This document shows, piece after piece, positions 1-9,172 of a stretch of 64,000 nt of DNA. The notes beneath the pieces were generated by a model, which had not been told where the DNA came from, ran no database searches, and saw only the letters and a program-made list of their open reading frames with translations. This DNA is from Marinobacterium_D sp050908845. GTDB lineage: Bacteria; Pseudomonadota; Gammaproteobacteria; Pseudomonadales; Balneatricaceae. The stretch is taken from the NCBI RefSeq assembly GCF_050908845.1, contig NZ_CP194171.1, forward strand, positions 3,100,001-3,164,000. The letters run 5' to 3'. Made by a program: the position numbers and the translations under genes. Each line of letters starts with the position of its first letter. Within the stretch, counting starts at the first letter, position 1.

Positions 1-491
1 TAGATCGGATCACCGATGATTGGCGCGCCGACACTTTTCAGCGCCACACGAATCTGATGGGTTCGCCCGGTGCCGGGTCTGCAGAGAAAAAGCCGCAGAC
101 CGGGACCAGCAGAGCAGCTGTAGAACTCGGTGAGCGCCGGATTGCTGCGGCTGCGCAACAGTTTCCAGCTGCCGCGGCGTCCCCGCTCCATATCACCGAT
201 CACCTGCCCCTGTTTTTTGGTCGGTTTTTTGTCGCTGAGCGCAAGATAGTACTTTTCGACCTGCTGATTGCGAAACAGCTCCGCCAGCCGGTTACAGACC
301 TCTGCCGAACGCGCCAGCAGCATGACGCCGGAGGTCATCCGGTCCAGACGGTGAACCAGCCAGAGCTTTTCATTGCGGTCACGCTCCACCTGCATCACCA
401 GACCGACCGCTTCCTGGTCGCGGTGAACACTGACACCCGGTGCCTTGTCGATCACCAGAAAGCCGTCGGTTTCAGCAAGAATCTTGTACAT
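1..491 (-). CDS. RluA-type RNA pseudouridine synthase (3' end cut by window edge)
   Basis: Partial gene; about 163 codons are visible from an ATG at 491. The translation contains the family signature HRLDRMTSGVML, whose Asp is the catalytic residue that attacks uridine, and later PGTGRTHQIRV, typical of the RluA/RsuA fold. The start MYKILAETDGFLVIDKAPG has no S4 domain, which fits the short TIGR01621-like single-domain members. The role is isomerisation of uridine to pseudouridine in rRNA or tRNA; the exact site cannot be told. It lies downstream of a small unknown gene on the same strand. Confidence 0.85.
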   Translation of the reverse strand, partial: MYKILAETDGFLVIDKAPGVSVHRDQEAVGLVMQVERDRNEKLWLVHRLDRMTSGVMLLARSAEVCNRLAELFRNQQVEKYYLALSDKKPTKKQGQVIGDMERGRRGSWKLLRSRSNPALTEFYSCSAGPGLRLFLCRPGTGRTHQIRVALKSVGAPIIGDPI

Positions 492-545
492 CAAAGGGCC
501 CGGCAGAATTAGGAGCGCAAATTCTCCGGGATACCCGGGCGGGGA

Positions 546-935
546 TCAAGCGGGACCGAACATACGGGCGATCTCTTCCGCCCTGCCGGTATAGATTCGC
601 AGCTCCCAGTAGCCTTTCAGATGATCGGTGCAGTGGGTGCCATCGAGGTGCACCTCCAGACAACCGGGTGTTGGCAGCTCGAGCGACAGGAAACCGCTGC
701 CCTGGTGTGGCCGGCTCAGGTCGATCACCACGAGCCCGTTGCTGGACGCCACAAGCCGAGCAGGTGTGACTGCAATGACCCCGTTGAACCAGCTGCACGC
801 CATGACGGACTTGAAGCCACGCCCCGGCGATACCCGGTGTGATAGAGACATGGGAGTATCAGGCACCTCAAGCATGTAAGTGCCTTTGGCATTATCCCGG
901 TACGCTACCGGTTTCGACGCGGTGATATCGAACAT
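546..935 (-). CDS. hypothetical protein, 129 aa
   Basis: Not recognised. A strong Shine-Dalgarno (GGAGG) sits 5 bases before the ATG, and the reading frame is free of the Arg/Pro/Ala-rich bias of the antisense frames here, so it looks real. The protein is soluble, with no signal peptide or membrane segment, three Cys residues (one in TPGCLEV) and alternating hydrophobic stretches that suggest a beta-rich small domain. It sits between hda and the pseudouridine synthase, both on the same strand. No function is assigned. Confidence 0.6.
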   Translation of the reverse strand: MFDITASKPVAYRDNAKGTYMLEVPDTPMSLSHRVSPGRGFKSVMACSWFNGVIAVTPARLVASSNGLVVIDLSRPHQGSGFLSLELPTPGCLEVHLDGTHCTDHLKGYWELRIYTGRAEEIARMFGPA

Positions 936-1036
936 CCTGCCCTCCAGTACGAGTCGACTCCCCTACAGCATACGAGGTTCGACGCGCCGAGCGATGACAG
1001 TGACGTGACGTGTTGGTGACAGCTGAGGGTTGGCCG

Positions 1037-1744
1037 CTACCAGCCCATCACCTGTTTTACGAAAGGTACCGTGATACGCCGCTGGGCACTGAGCGAGGCG
1101 CGATCGAGCTTGTCGAGGGTCACCAGCAGGTTGGCCATGTCACGACTGCCATGATGCATCAGGTAACGCACCACTTCATCACCGAGCTGCAGTCCGCGTG
1201 CACCGGCACGGGCCTTGAGCGCGATTTCTTTGGTCTCGTCATCCAGCGGGCGAATCTGGAACACCAGCCCCCAGTTCAGGCGGGATTCCAGGTCAGGCAG
1301 TTTCAATCCGAGGGAGCGCGGCGAACGATCTGCCGCCAGGATCAACACGTGCCCGGCGGCGCGCATGCGGTTGAACAGGTGAAACAGCGCCTCTTCCCAC
1401 TCCGGGTAGCCGGCAACGCGCTCCAGGTTATCGATGCAGACCAGCTGCAGCTGATCCAGGTCATCAAGAATCTCGGGACCGGCGTGGCTGAGTTCGGCCA
1501 GCGGCAGATAGACGGCGGTACGACGCACGGGGTCGGCGGCGTGACAGCAGGACTGCAGCAGGTGTGAACAGCCCACCCCGGCATGTCCCCAAAGGTAGAT
1601 GTACTGCTCTCCGTGCCCCTGGGCGGCCCGCTCGAGCTCCGCGCGCGCCAACCCGTTATCGCCGGACACGAAGTTCTCGAACCGCGCATCATCACGCAGA
1701 ATGATACCCAGAGGTAGCTGAACTGGCGCCTTTTTCTTACTCAT
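1037..1744 (-). CDS. hda: DnaA regulatory inactivator Hda
   Basis: A DnaA-like AAA+ protein of 235 aa (usual Hda length). The N-terminus carries a beta-clamp-binding peptide, QLPLGI at residues 9-14. The P-loop GHAGVGCSHLL lacks the usual GK[ST] Lys, as in known Hda proteins. The Walker B-like LVCIDNLERV and the sensor/arginine-finger region LPDLESRLNWG are present. Family role: with the DNA-loaded clamp, Hda promotes ATP hydrolysis on DnaA and limits re-initiation. It is 1 bp from the stop of the upstream AI-2E permease gene, so it is probably co-transcribed with it, a common gammaproteobacterial order. Confidence 0.93.
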   Translation of the reverse strand: MSKKKAPVQLPLGIILRDDARFENFVSGDNGLARAELERAAQGHGEQYIYLWGHAGVGCSHLLQSCCHAADPVRRTAVYLPLAELSHAGPEILDDLDQLQLVCIDNLERVAGYPEWEEALFHLFNRMRAAGHVLILAADRSPRSLGLKLPDLESRLNWGLVFQIRPLDDETKEIALKARAGARGLQLGDEVVRYLMHHGSRDMANLLVTLDKLDRASLSAQRRITVPFVKQVMGW

Positions 1745-1745
1745 C

Positions 1746-2834
1746 TCACTCTACTTCGCCGGTAGATTCCGGCTGGTCGGAGCTATACAGCCGACTACTT
1801 TTATAGCCTTCGTGCAGGTGTCTCAGCAGTACCATGATGACCGCAGCCACCGGCAGTGCCAGCAACACACCCACGAAACCGAACAACTGACCGCCCGCCA
1901 TGATGGCGAAGATCACCGCTACCGGATGCAGGCCGATACGATCACCCACCAACAGCGGGGTCAGTACCATGCCTTCCAGCGCCTGGCCGATGCCGAACAC
2001 CACACCGACCCATAGCAGAACCAGCGGATCCTGGAACTGTACATAGGCGGCAACGACAGCAACCACTATGCCTACGAAAAACCCCATATAGGGTACGATG
2101 CTCGCAAGGCCGGCAAGCATACCAATGAGCAGCGCAAGATCAAGCCCAACAACCCACAGACCGAGCGCATAAATGATACCCAGTGCCAGCATCACCAACA
2201 GCTGACCCTTGATAAATGCCCCCAGTACCTCATCACACTCCCGCGCCCAGAGGGTGACACGGGGCTCCAGATTGCGCGGCAGCAGACGCTGGATTTTTTC
2301 CATCATCAGGTCCCAGTCACGCAACAGGTAAAAAGTCACCACCGGGATCAACACCAGGTTGGCCGCCCAGGCCGCGACCGCGAGCCCCGAACGGGTCAGA
2401 CCACCCATCAGCTGGGCCGCCAGGTTACCGGTCTGCTGCCAGTGCTCCCTGATCCACTCCCGGACAAACTCGATATCGGGACGGCTGACGTTCACATCCA
2501 GGGTCTTTTCGATCCAGGGCAGAACCCTGTTGTGGAGCAGGTCCAGCACCACCGGAATCTGACGGATCATGGTCTGGATCTGCTCGCTGAGCTGCGGAAT
2601 CAACAGCAGGATCGACACCACCATCAGCAGCGTCAGGGCTACGAACACCACGACCACCGCCAGGGTGCGGCCCATACCCCTGGCCTCAAGACGGTCAGCG
2701 ATGGGGTCGGTCAGGTAGGCCAGCAGCGCGCCAACCAGAAAGGGGGACAGTATCGGCGCCAGCAGGTAGACCAGTACCCCGGCAACAAGCGTCGTTATCA
2801 GTAAAAACCAGCGTTGCGACTCACTCAGCTGCAT
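1746..2834 (-). CDS. AI-2E/PerM family permease
   Basis: Inner-membrane protein of 362 aa with about 7-8 hydrophobic helices: two at the N-terminus (LVAGVLVYLLAPILSPFLVG), a soluble middle insertion around residues 100-150, then a helix cluster (LVMLALGIIYALGLWVVGL onward). This is the PerM/YfgO/TqsA fold; substrates are mostly unknown. Three in-frame ATGs lie near the start. I chose 2834 because GGAGG is 9 bases upstream; the ATG at 2843 abuts the GGAGG and 2867 has no good site. It overlaps the end of the DUF2066 gene by 14 bp, suggesting translational coupling. Confidence 0.88.
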   Translation of the reverse strand: MQLSESQRWFLLITTLVAGVLVYLLAPILSPFLVGALLAYLTDPIADRLEARGMGRTLAVVVVFVALTLLMVVSILLLIPQLSEQIQTMIRQIPVVLDLLHNRVLPWIEKTLDVNVSRPDIEFVREWIREHWQQTGNLAAQLMGGLTRSGLAVAAWAANLVLIPVVTFYLLRDWDLMMEKIQRLLPRNLEPRVTLWARECDEVLGAFIKGQLLVMLALGIIYALGLWVVGLDLALLIGMLAGLASIVPYMGFFVGIVVAVVAAYVQFQDPLVLLWVGVVFGIGQALEGMVLTPLLVGDRIGLHPVAVIFAIMAGGQLFGFVGVLLALPVAAVIMVLLRHLHEGYKSSRLYSSDQPESTGEVE

Positions 2835-3900
2835 CCTTTGCATCCTCCGTTGCACCGGCACTCTCAACGCCGGTGGTTTCAGGCGTCACGATCGCCTGAG
2901 GTCCAGTCCATAGATAACGCCCTTCACCCAGCGGCGTCAGGTTGGTGCTGTCGGCCAGCAGGGACTGCAGGCTGCCGCCCGTGCCATCAAGTTCGACGAT
3001 CAGTTTCACGCCGGTGCCTGCCCGACCTGCGGTTACCACGCGGGCGACACCCGGCTGGGCACTTAGCCAGCCGCTCATTGTCAGGTAGGCCGCCGCCGAC
3101 TCGAGCCCCTGTACCTCGATCTCCTCCCCATCCGGCTGGAAGGCACCCACAGCCACCGGTTCCAGCGGCAGGGTGTTCTGGCCGGACGCCGCCGTCTCAA
3201 CCCCGAACAGCAGATCCGCCACCTGGTCCATCGTGCGACGCAGATCCACCGGGTTCAGGCTGGTGCTTTGGCTGACCAGGCGACCCTGGTTAAGCAGCGC
3301 CCAGTCCAGGGTCTCACCATCGATGCGTCCAACCAGCACCGCATCCGGCTCGTAGCGCGCCGATGCCTGCAGAATCGCGGCCTGATCCAGGGCGGCGAGC
3401 TGACCCGCCTCCAACGCCAGTTGATCGGTCAGATCAAGCAGCGGCTCGCGCACCGGCAGGCCACGTTCCTGGGCGGTTTCCTGTAACTCACGGTAGGTCT
3501 GACTGCCCGGCTCCACCAGCGTCATGCCGTCACGCACAAACCAGACCAGCAGCTGCGGACGGTCCGCCGGCTGTACCGGCATTTCAAGGCTGGTCATCAG
3601 GTGGCTCAAGGCGTCCCCGTCGAAAGCGATCCGCTCCGGCGTATCCGTGGGCTTAACCAGGAGTGCCGCATTATCGCGGATCGTTTCATACGCCGGATGT
3701 TTGAGGATATCGCGCCGGCCACTGACCTTGACCATCACCTGGGCCAGGGCCCGGTTCAGTTTCTCCGCCTGATCCGCCGCCGGGTTGATACTGGCAATGA
3801 AAAGGTTGTCCACCGGGGCCGCCTTCAGCGGCAGCGCCAGTAACGGCAGCAAAACAAGAATCAGGATTGGGAAGGTCAACTTGGACAGCAACTTCTGCAT
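2821..3900 (-). CDS. DUF2066 domain-containing exported protein
   Basis: 359 aa with an N-terminal signal peptide (MQKLLSKLTF, then a Leu/Ile-rich core ending LKA-AP). The region after it (VKVSGRRDILKHPAY) matches the DUF2066 family found beside purM and hda in Pseudomonas-like genomes. The C-terminus is acidic and low in complexity (about 15 residues rich in Glu, Ala, Asp). The frame is open 33 codons further upstream, but only 3900 gives a signal peptide. It is divergent from purM with about 200 bp between. The function is unknown; likely periplasmic. Confidence 0.8.
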   Translation of the reverse strand: MQKLLSKLTFPILILVLLPLLALPLKAAPVDNLFIASINPAADQAEKLNRALAQVMVKVSGRRDILKHPAYETIRDNAALLVKPTDTPERIAFDGDALSHLMTSLEMPVQPADRPQLLVWFVRDGMTLVEPGSQTYRELQETAQERGLPVREPLLDLTDQLALEAGQLAALDQAAILQASARYEPDAVLVGRIDGETLDWALLNQGRLVSQSTSLNPVDLRRTMDQVADLLFGVETAASGQNTLPLEPVAVGAFQPDGEEIEVQGLESAAAYLTMSGWLSAQPGVARVVTAGRAGTGVKLIVELDGTGGSLQSLLADSTNLTPLGEGRYLWTGPQAIVTPETTGVESAGATEDAKDAAE

Positions 3901-4103
3901 CTGCGCCTTTTCCTCTGGCTGTGGCGGACACCGTAAACACGACTCGGGGCGCTGTGTGGGAATACACCACCCAATGGCTGCAACTCTATCACAGAACATT
4001 GACCAACAAAGCGGTGAAAACTGGCCTTTACCCTACCCGGCGCTGTAAACTAGGCGCCTTCTTAATCGCTAGTATTCCCGCTGTTGAAAGGTTGATCCAA
4101 TCC

Positions 4104-5162
4104 ATGTCTACAGGTTCTGAGAAAACATCCCTGAGCTACAAGGATGCAGGTGTTGATATCGATGCCGGCAACGCTCTTGTCGAACGTATCAAAGGCGTCG
4201 CCAAACGCACCTCGCGCCCCGAAGTGATGGGCGGTCTGGGTGGCTTCGGCGCTTTGTGCGAACTGCCCGCCGGATATCGCAAGCCGGTACTGGTCACCGG
4301 TACCGACGGCGTCGGCACCAAGCTGCGCCTGGCGATGGACCTGGGCAAGCATGACACCATCGGTATCGACCTGGTCGCCATGTGCGTCAACGACCTGGTC
4401 GTAGCAGGTGCTGAACCGCTGCTGTTCCTCGACTACTACGCCACCGGCCACCTGAACGTGGATATGGCCGCGGACGTGGTGACCGGCATCGGCGCCGGCT
4501 GCGAGCTGGCAGGTGCTGCACTGGTCGGTGGTGAAACCGCCGAAATGCCGGGCATGTACGAAGGCGATGACTACGATCTGGCCGGTTTCTGTGTCGGCGT
4601 GGTCGAGAAAGACGAGATCATCGACGGCAGCAAGGTCAGCACCGGCGACACCCTGATCGCTCTCTCCTCTTCCGGCCCGCACTCCAACGGCTACTCACTG
4701 ATCCGCAAGATCCTCGAAGTCAGCGATGCGGACCTGCAGATGCCGATGGGCGACAAGACCCTGGCTGAAGCCCTGCTGGAACCGACCCGGATCTACGTCA
4801 AACAGCTGCTCAAGCTGATCAAAGAGAGCCAGGTTAACGCCCTGTCCCACATCACCGGCGGCGGCCTGCTGGAAAACATCCCGCGTGTGCTGCCGGACAA
4901 CGCCAAAGCGGTGATCGACACCAACTCCTGGGAAATCCCGGCCGTCTTCAAGTGGCTGCAGGAGCAGGGTAACGTCGAGCAGCGTGAAATGTACCGCACC
5001 CTGAACTGCGGCGTGGGCATGGTGATCTGCGTACCGGCGGACAAGGCGCAGGAAGCTCTGGATCTGCTGGCTGGCGAAGGCGAAACCGCCTGGGTAATCG
5101 GCACCATCGAAGCTGCCGCTGAAGGCGAAGAGCAGGTCGAGCTGCGGGGTCTCAACGCCTGA
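4104..5162 (+). CDS. purM: phosphoribosylformylglycinamidine cyclo-ligase (AIR synthetase)
   Basis: 352 aa. Converts FGAM to AIR with ATP in purine synthesis. Family marks: SLSYKDAGVDIDAGN at the start, GGFGALCELP, TDGVGTKLRLA, GIDLVAMCVNDL, GGETAEMPGMY and ITGGGLLENIPRVLP. The open frame extends to 3867, but the conserved N-terminus begins at the ATG at 4104. It is followed after 1 bp by purN, the usual purMN pair. Confidence 0.97.
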   Translation: MSTGSEKTSLSYKDAGVDIDAGNALVERIKGVAKRTSRPEVMGGLGGFGALCELPAGYRKPVLVTGTDGVGTKLRLAMDLGKHDTIGIDLVAMCVNDLVVAGAEPLLFLDYYATGHLNVDMAADVVTGIGAGCELAGAALVGGETAEMPGMYEGDDYDLAGFCVGVVEKDEIIDGSKVSTGDTLIALSSSGPHSNGYSLIRKILEVSDADLQMPMGDKTLAEALLEPTRIYVKQLLKLIKESQVNALSHITGGGLLENIPRVLPDNAKAVIDTNSWEIPAVFKWLQEQGNVEQREMYRTLNCGVGMVICVPADKAQEALDLLAGEGETAWVIGTIEAAAEGEEQVELRGLNA

Positions 5163-5163
5163 G

Positions 5164-5814
5164 ATGAGTGACAAGCGTATCGTCGTATTGATCTCCGGCA
5201 GCGGCTCCAACCTGCAGGCGATCATCGATCAGGCGAGCAGCGGCCGGATTCCCGGTCGCATCGCCGCCGTGATTTCCAACAAGGCCGATGCCTACGGGCT
5301 GACCCGCGCCAGTAACGCCGGGATCGCGACCGCGGTGCTCAGCCACCGCGATTATGAAGACCGCGCCGCGTTCGATCAGGCTCTGCAGCAGCAGATCGAC
5401 AGCTACGAGCCTGACCTGGTGGTACTGGCCGGTTTCATGCGCATCCTGACACCGGAGTTCGTGCGTCATTACGCCGGACGCCTGTTTAACATCCACCCCT
5501 CCCTGCTGCCGAAATACAAGGGTCTGCATACCCATCAACGCGCGCTCGAAGCGGGCGATGCGGAACACGGATGCACCGTGCATTTCGTCACCGAGGAACT
5601 GGATGGCGGTCCGCTGGTCGTACAGGCAGCCACGCCGGTGCAGAGCGGGGATGATGCCGACAGCCTGCAGCAACGAGTTCACCATCTCGAGCACCGGATC
5701 TACCCACTGGCGGTAGAGTGGTTCTGTGCCGGGCGCCTGAGTCTGAACAATGGCCAGGTTATGCTGGACGGAGCCGCACTCCCTGCAACGGGATACCGCT
5801 ACCAGGACGAGTGA
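5164..5814 (+). CDS. purN: phosphoribosylglycinamide formyltransferase
   Basis: 216 aa GART enzyme using 10-formyl-THF to formylate GAR. The N-terminal phosphate-binding loop VLISGSGSNLQAII is present. The active site has Asn and His of LFNIHPSLLPKYKG and Asp of ELDGGPLV. Its start is 1 bp after the purM stop, so the two are translated from one mRNA. Confidence 0.97.
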   Translation: MSDKRIVVLISGSGSNLQAIIDQASSGRIPGRIAAVISNKADAYGLTRASNAGIATAVLSHRDYEDRAAFDQALQQQIDSYEPDLVVLAGFMRILTPEFVRHYAGRLFNIHPSLLPKYKGLHTHQRALEAGDAEHGCTVHFVTEELDGGPLVVQAATPVQSGDDADSLQQRVHHLEHRIYPLAVEWFCAGRLSLNNGQVMLDGAALPATGYRYQDE

Positions 5815-5822
5815 CCAACGTA

Positions 5823-6518
5823 ATGCGCTACGGACTGAGCACCCTGTTACTGATAACTGCGCTGACTCAGTCCGCCAGCGCCAGCACACTGACCCCGTTT
5901 CGCGCCAGCTACACCGCCAACCTGGATGCTGGAGTGGAGCTGAACGCCAACGCATACCGCGAACTTCGCCAGCTTGACGATGGCAGCTGGATATTCGACT
6001 CCAACGCCGACGCCGTGGTCGCCAAACAGCACGAAGCCTCCCATTTCAGCTACCGCAACGACACTATCCGACCCAGCCGCTATCGCTACGAGCGAAAGTT
6101 ACTCGGACGGGAGCGCCTGGTAGAGCTGGAGTTCGACTGGTCCGCCAACCACGTCACCACCACTGTGGAAAACAAGCCCTGGCACATGAAAGTCCCGGAC
6201 GGCGCCCAGGATAAGCTCAGCTACCAGTTGCAGCTGCGACTGGATCTGGCGGCGGGGAAAAAAGAGATGGTGTACCAGGTAGCCGATGGTGGCCCCCTGT
6301 CTGAATACCACTTCCGCGTCCTTGGCGAAGAGACCGTCAGCACTCCGGCCGGAGACTTTAACGCCCTCAAGGTGGAGCGGGTCCGCGGCGACAAGGCCAA
6401 GCGCACCACGCACCTCTGGTTCGCGCCGGAACTTGAATACCTGATCGTGAAACTTTACCAGATAGAGTCCGACGGCAAGGAATACGGACTCCTGCTCAAC
6501 CAACTGGAGAATAGATGA
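5823..6518 (+). CDS. DUF3108 domain-containing exported protein
   Basis: 231 aa. A signal peptide (MRYGLSTLLLITALTQSASAS) is followed by TPFRASYTA, the standard start of the DUF3108 domain, and by VSTPAGDFNALKVERVR and a C-terminal LWFAPELEYLIVKL. Members sit beside purN in many gammaproteobacteria; the function is unknown and the location probably periplasmic. The start is the ATG at 5823, where the signal peptide begins; the frame upstream overlaps purN. It shares ATGA with the next gene. Confidence 0.85.
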   Translation: MRYGLSTLLLITALTQSASASTLTPFRASYTANLDAGVELNANAYRELRQLDDGSWIFDSNADAVVAKQHEASHFSYRNDTIRPSRYRYERKLLGRERLVELEFDWSANHVTTTVENKPWHMKVPDGAQDKLSYQLQLRLDLAAGKKEMVYQVADGGPLSEYHFRVLGEETVSTPAGDFNALKVERVRGDKAKRTTHLWFAPELEYLIVKLYQIESDGKEYGLLLNQLENR

Positions 6519-6799
6519 CCGCTTTTGACCAGGCCGCCGACAAGGCCTACCAGACCCTGACCGACATTGAGATCAGCGCTGATGCCGGCGATGACGACAA
6601 GCGCTTCTTCGCCAGCTACCTGCTCGGCCATGTCAGTCTGATCGCCGCAGACGGCGGTGAAAGCGCCGAATCACTGACCCGGCGGGTCAACGAGAGTCTG
6701 GATGACGCATTCGCCGTTGACCGCCTGTCCGATCAGGACAAGCTGGGCATCAGGTCACTCTGGCAGGCGATCAGCGCCGACATTGGCCGCGAGCTCTGA
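6515..6799 (+). CDS. YfcL family protein
   Basis: 94 aa small acidic soluble protein. It matches YfcL in length and in pattern (FFASYLLGHVSLIAADG). Its ATG overlaps the stop of the DUF3108 gene by 4 bp. The last 67 bp lie antisense to the 3' end of the convergent EAL gene. The function is unknown. Confidence 0.75.
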   Translation: MTAFDQAADKAYQTLTDIEISADAGDDDKRFFASYLLGHVSLIAADGGESAESLTRRVNESLDDAFAVDRLSDQDKLGIRSLWQAISADIGREL

Positions 6800-7962
6800 G
6801 CCCGCTCAATCACATCCACCAGCAACACCCGTCGCTCGTCCAACGCCAGTGAAAGCGTATGGCAGATCTGCCCGGTTTTGATATCGCTATAACTGATTGA
6901 GCTCAACACCCGGCGATCATAGTCCGCGGAACCCACCAGCTGATAGAAGTAAGGCCGCCAGCTCCAGTTGGAGCCCAGGACACTGTCATCCGACTGCCAC
7001 TGCTCATCGCGGAAAAACCAGTTCGGTGATATCTGGTTGCCCTGGCGGTCGCAGATATAGAACCTCAGAATATCCGGGTCGGGCCGAAAGCTCGAAAGAT
7101 GACTGCCGGAGTGCTCACCACCGGCCAGCAGCAACTCTCGGAGCGCCATCAATTCGGTTTTAAGCCCGTCATGGTGCCACTGACGCCGCGCTGTCTCCTC
7201 GATCGAAAGATCCAGGTGAACCGCCAGCAGCCGGTCCACCTGCGCCTTGAAATGGTCCGCGGGCAGAAACTGCGCCTGCGCAGAGGAGAACAGGAAGCCC
7301 TGGATATGGCTGGCATTGCAGTGCAGCGCAAGGAAAAACTCATCCTCGGTTTCCACCCCCTCGAACACCACCTTGCAACCCATTCTCGCACCAAGGTCTC
7401 CCATCATCTGCATGAGCGCTCGTTTCTGGTGCACCTCCTGATGGACATCAAACATGCGGATATCGATCTTGAGCACGTCGGGAGTAAACACCATCAGGCG
7501 ATCGAGCTGCTGGAACCCGGCACCAAAATCATCAAATGCCACCCGCACCCCGGCCTGACGGTAGCGGGTCGCAAGCTCCCGAATGCGATTTATATCGCCA
7601 CTGATCTCGGTAATCTCAAGCAGCACCTGTTTCGGATCAACGCCCGCTGCGTGAATCATCTTCAGCGTCGGCAGCTGCTCAAAGGATTCCAGCGAATCTA
7701 TCCATTCCGGCGACAGGTTCAGCGATAGCACCTGGCCCGGCTCCGCATGTTGGGCGAACTCCCGCAACGCCTCGGCTCTCAGGCGCCGGTCCAGTTCCAG
7801 CCGCGCCACAGGGTCTGAGTTCTCATCCGCCTGCAGTCGATGCGCGGCGGTGACCACTTCATTGCGATCGTCGTAATGGCGGGCCAACGCCTCGTAACCC
7901 ACTATCCTACCGCTGGCCACTTCAACGATAGGCTGAAACCAGGGAAACACGTTCTTATTCAT
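6733..7962 (-). CDS. EAL-domain cyclic-di-GMP phosphodiesterase with C-terminal sensor-like domain
   Basis: 409 aa. An N-terminal EAL domain (about residues 1-245) keeps every catalytic element: YEALAR, LNLSPEW, LLEITEISG, FDDFGAGF, LKIDIRMF, VFEGVETEDE and IQGFLFS. It is therefore expected to hydrolyse c-di-GMP. The C-terminal 150 residues (FYICDRQGNQISPNWFF onward) resemble the PDC/YkuI_C ligand domain. No membrane helices, so cytoplasmic. I chose the ATG at 7962, with GAGG 5 bases upstream, over a GTG two codons earlier. Convergent with yfcL and overlapping it. Confidence 0.9.
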   Translation of the reverse strand: MNKNVFPWFQPIVEVASGRIVGYEALARHYDDRNEVVTAAHRLQADENSDPVARLELDRRLRAEALREFAQHAEPGQVLSLNLSPEWIDSLESFEQLPTLKMIHAAGVDPKQVLLEITEISGDINRIRELATRYRQAGVRVAFDDFGAGFQQLDRLMVFTPDVLKIDIRMFDVHQEVHQKRALMQMMGDLGARMGCKVVFEGVETEDEFFLALHCNASHIQGFLFSSAQAQFLPADHFKAQVDRLLAVHLDLSIEETARRQWHHDGLKTELMALRELLLAGGEHSGSHLSSFRPDPDILRFYICDRQGNQISPNWFFRDEQWQSDDSVLGSNWSWRPYFYQLVGSADYDRRVLSSISYSDIKTGQICHTLSLALDERRVLLVDVIERAQSSRPMSALIACQSDLMPSLS

Positions 7963-8123
7963 AGCCACCTCAAGTCGTTCGCCTGCTCTGTAAGCAAGGC
8001 CCGGGCCAGAGCTCTCTCAGCCCGACCCTGAGCCGCGATACAGGGGAAAATCGATGGACGCTCTAGGTTAAGCATAGCGCTTTCCCGGGCTGCCGGATTA
8101 GGCTCGACCGAAGCGGGCAGGGA

Positions 8124-8642
8124 TCAAGCGTGCGGTGCGGTCTGTTGCCTGTCGAGGAGGAGCCTTGCCACGGTGACCAGGTTCATAACCACCACCGCGG
8201 CTTCAGCCAGGGTGCCACCCACGGAACCGATTACCAGGTTACTCAGCAGCCAGGCACTCCCCGCCCCCGCGAGCATCAATCGCATCGGGATACCACGCAG
8301 CATGAACATGCCCAGCGCTCCCATAAAGGTGGCCGCCAGCGGCAGCAGATCAAGTGGACCGCGCCAGGTGAGCCAGGCAGCCACCAGGCTTGCCGCGAGC
8401 ACCAGCAACATCACTGTCAGGTTGCGGGCGAAGCGACGGGCAAGAAGGATACGAACAACCACCAGGAGGCTAAGCAAGGCAGCGGTCCAGCTGCCGAAAA
8501 GCGCGAACTGCAGCGCAAACGCGATATTGGCCGATACCAACAGCCGCAGCAGGCGTTCATCCCGCTTGCTGGCAAAAGCGGCCATACAGAGCGCAAAGGC
8601 GGTCAGGCTGACCGCCTGACCCGCCAGTTCAATCCACGTCAT
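8124..8642 (-). CDS. YgjV family inner membrane protein
   Basis: 172 aa, almost wholly hydrophobic, with about 6 short helices and positively charged loops (FASKRDERLLRL, RILLARRFARN). The N-terminal stretch (GQAVSLTAFALCMAAFASK) matches the Imp-YgjV pattern. The function is not known. It stands alone between the EAL gene and yjbQ. Confidence 0.7.
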   Translation of the reverse strand: MTWIELAGQAVSLTAFALCMAAFASKRDERLLRLLVSANIAFALQFALFGSWTAALLSLLVVVRILLARRFARNLTVMLLVLAASLVAAWLTWRGPLDLLPLAATFMGALGMFMLRGIPMRLMLAGAGSAWLLSNLVIGSVGGTLAEAAVVVMNLVTVARLLLDRQQTAPHA

Positions 8643-8752
8643 GGGCAGAACCTGAAACCTTTAACAAACCCGGACTAGCGACCGACATTTCTGACCCAAC
8701 CCGGATGAAGCGCGCTATTAAATACGGAGAGAGCCGGCACACGCCGGCAGGC

Positions 8753-9172
8753 TCACTCTCCCTGAAGGGTAATCACCAGACGCCGGCTACCACCATGATT
8801 GCGGTGTTCGCACAGATAAATGCCCTGCCAGGTTCCCATATTCAGGCGCCCACTGGTGATAGGGATCTGGAGACTCGGACCCAGGATACTGCTCTTTAAA
8901 TGAGCGGGAAGGTCGTCACTCCCCTCCAGGGTGTGCTGGTAGTAAGGCTCATCCTCGGGTACCGCGCGACTGAAAAAACTTTCAAAATCGGCCCGCACCG
9001 TAGGGTCCGCGTTTTCATTGATGGTCAGGGACGCCGATGTGTGCTGGATAAAGAGGTGCAGCAGACCGATATTAATACCACCGAGCTCCTCAATCGCCTG
9101 TTCGATCTCGTGAGTGATCAGGTGAAAGCCCCGCGCACGCGGCTTCAAGCTGATCTCCTTCTGCATCCACAT
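8753..9172 (-). CDS. YjbQ family protein (UPF0047)
   Basis: 139 aa, full length for the family. Conserved marks: LLHLFIQHTSASLTINENADP, HLKSSILGPSLQIPI and GTWQGIYLCEHRNHGG, whose His and Cys residues form the metal-like pocket. Family members are annotated as secondary thiamine-phosphate synthases; the physiological role is uncertain. The start at 9172 follows a G-rich Shine-Dalgarno (AAGGGGG). Confidence 0.88.
   Translation of the reverse strand: MWMQKEISLKPRARGFHLITHEIEQAIEELGGINIGLLHLFIQHTSASLTINENADPTVRADFESFFSRAVPEDEPYYQHTLEGSDDLPAHLKSSILGPSLQIPITSGRLNMGTWQGIYLCEHRNHGGSRRLVITLQGE

Noticed and set aside
1010..1567. Plus-strand open frame opposite hda
   Set aside because: Shadow of hda; the minus strand carries the conserved protein.
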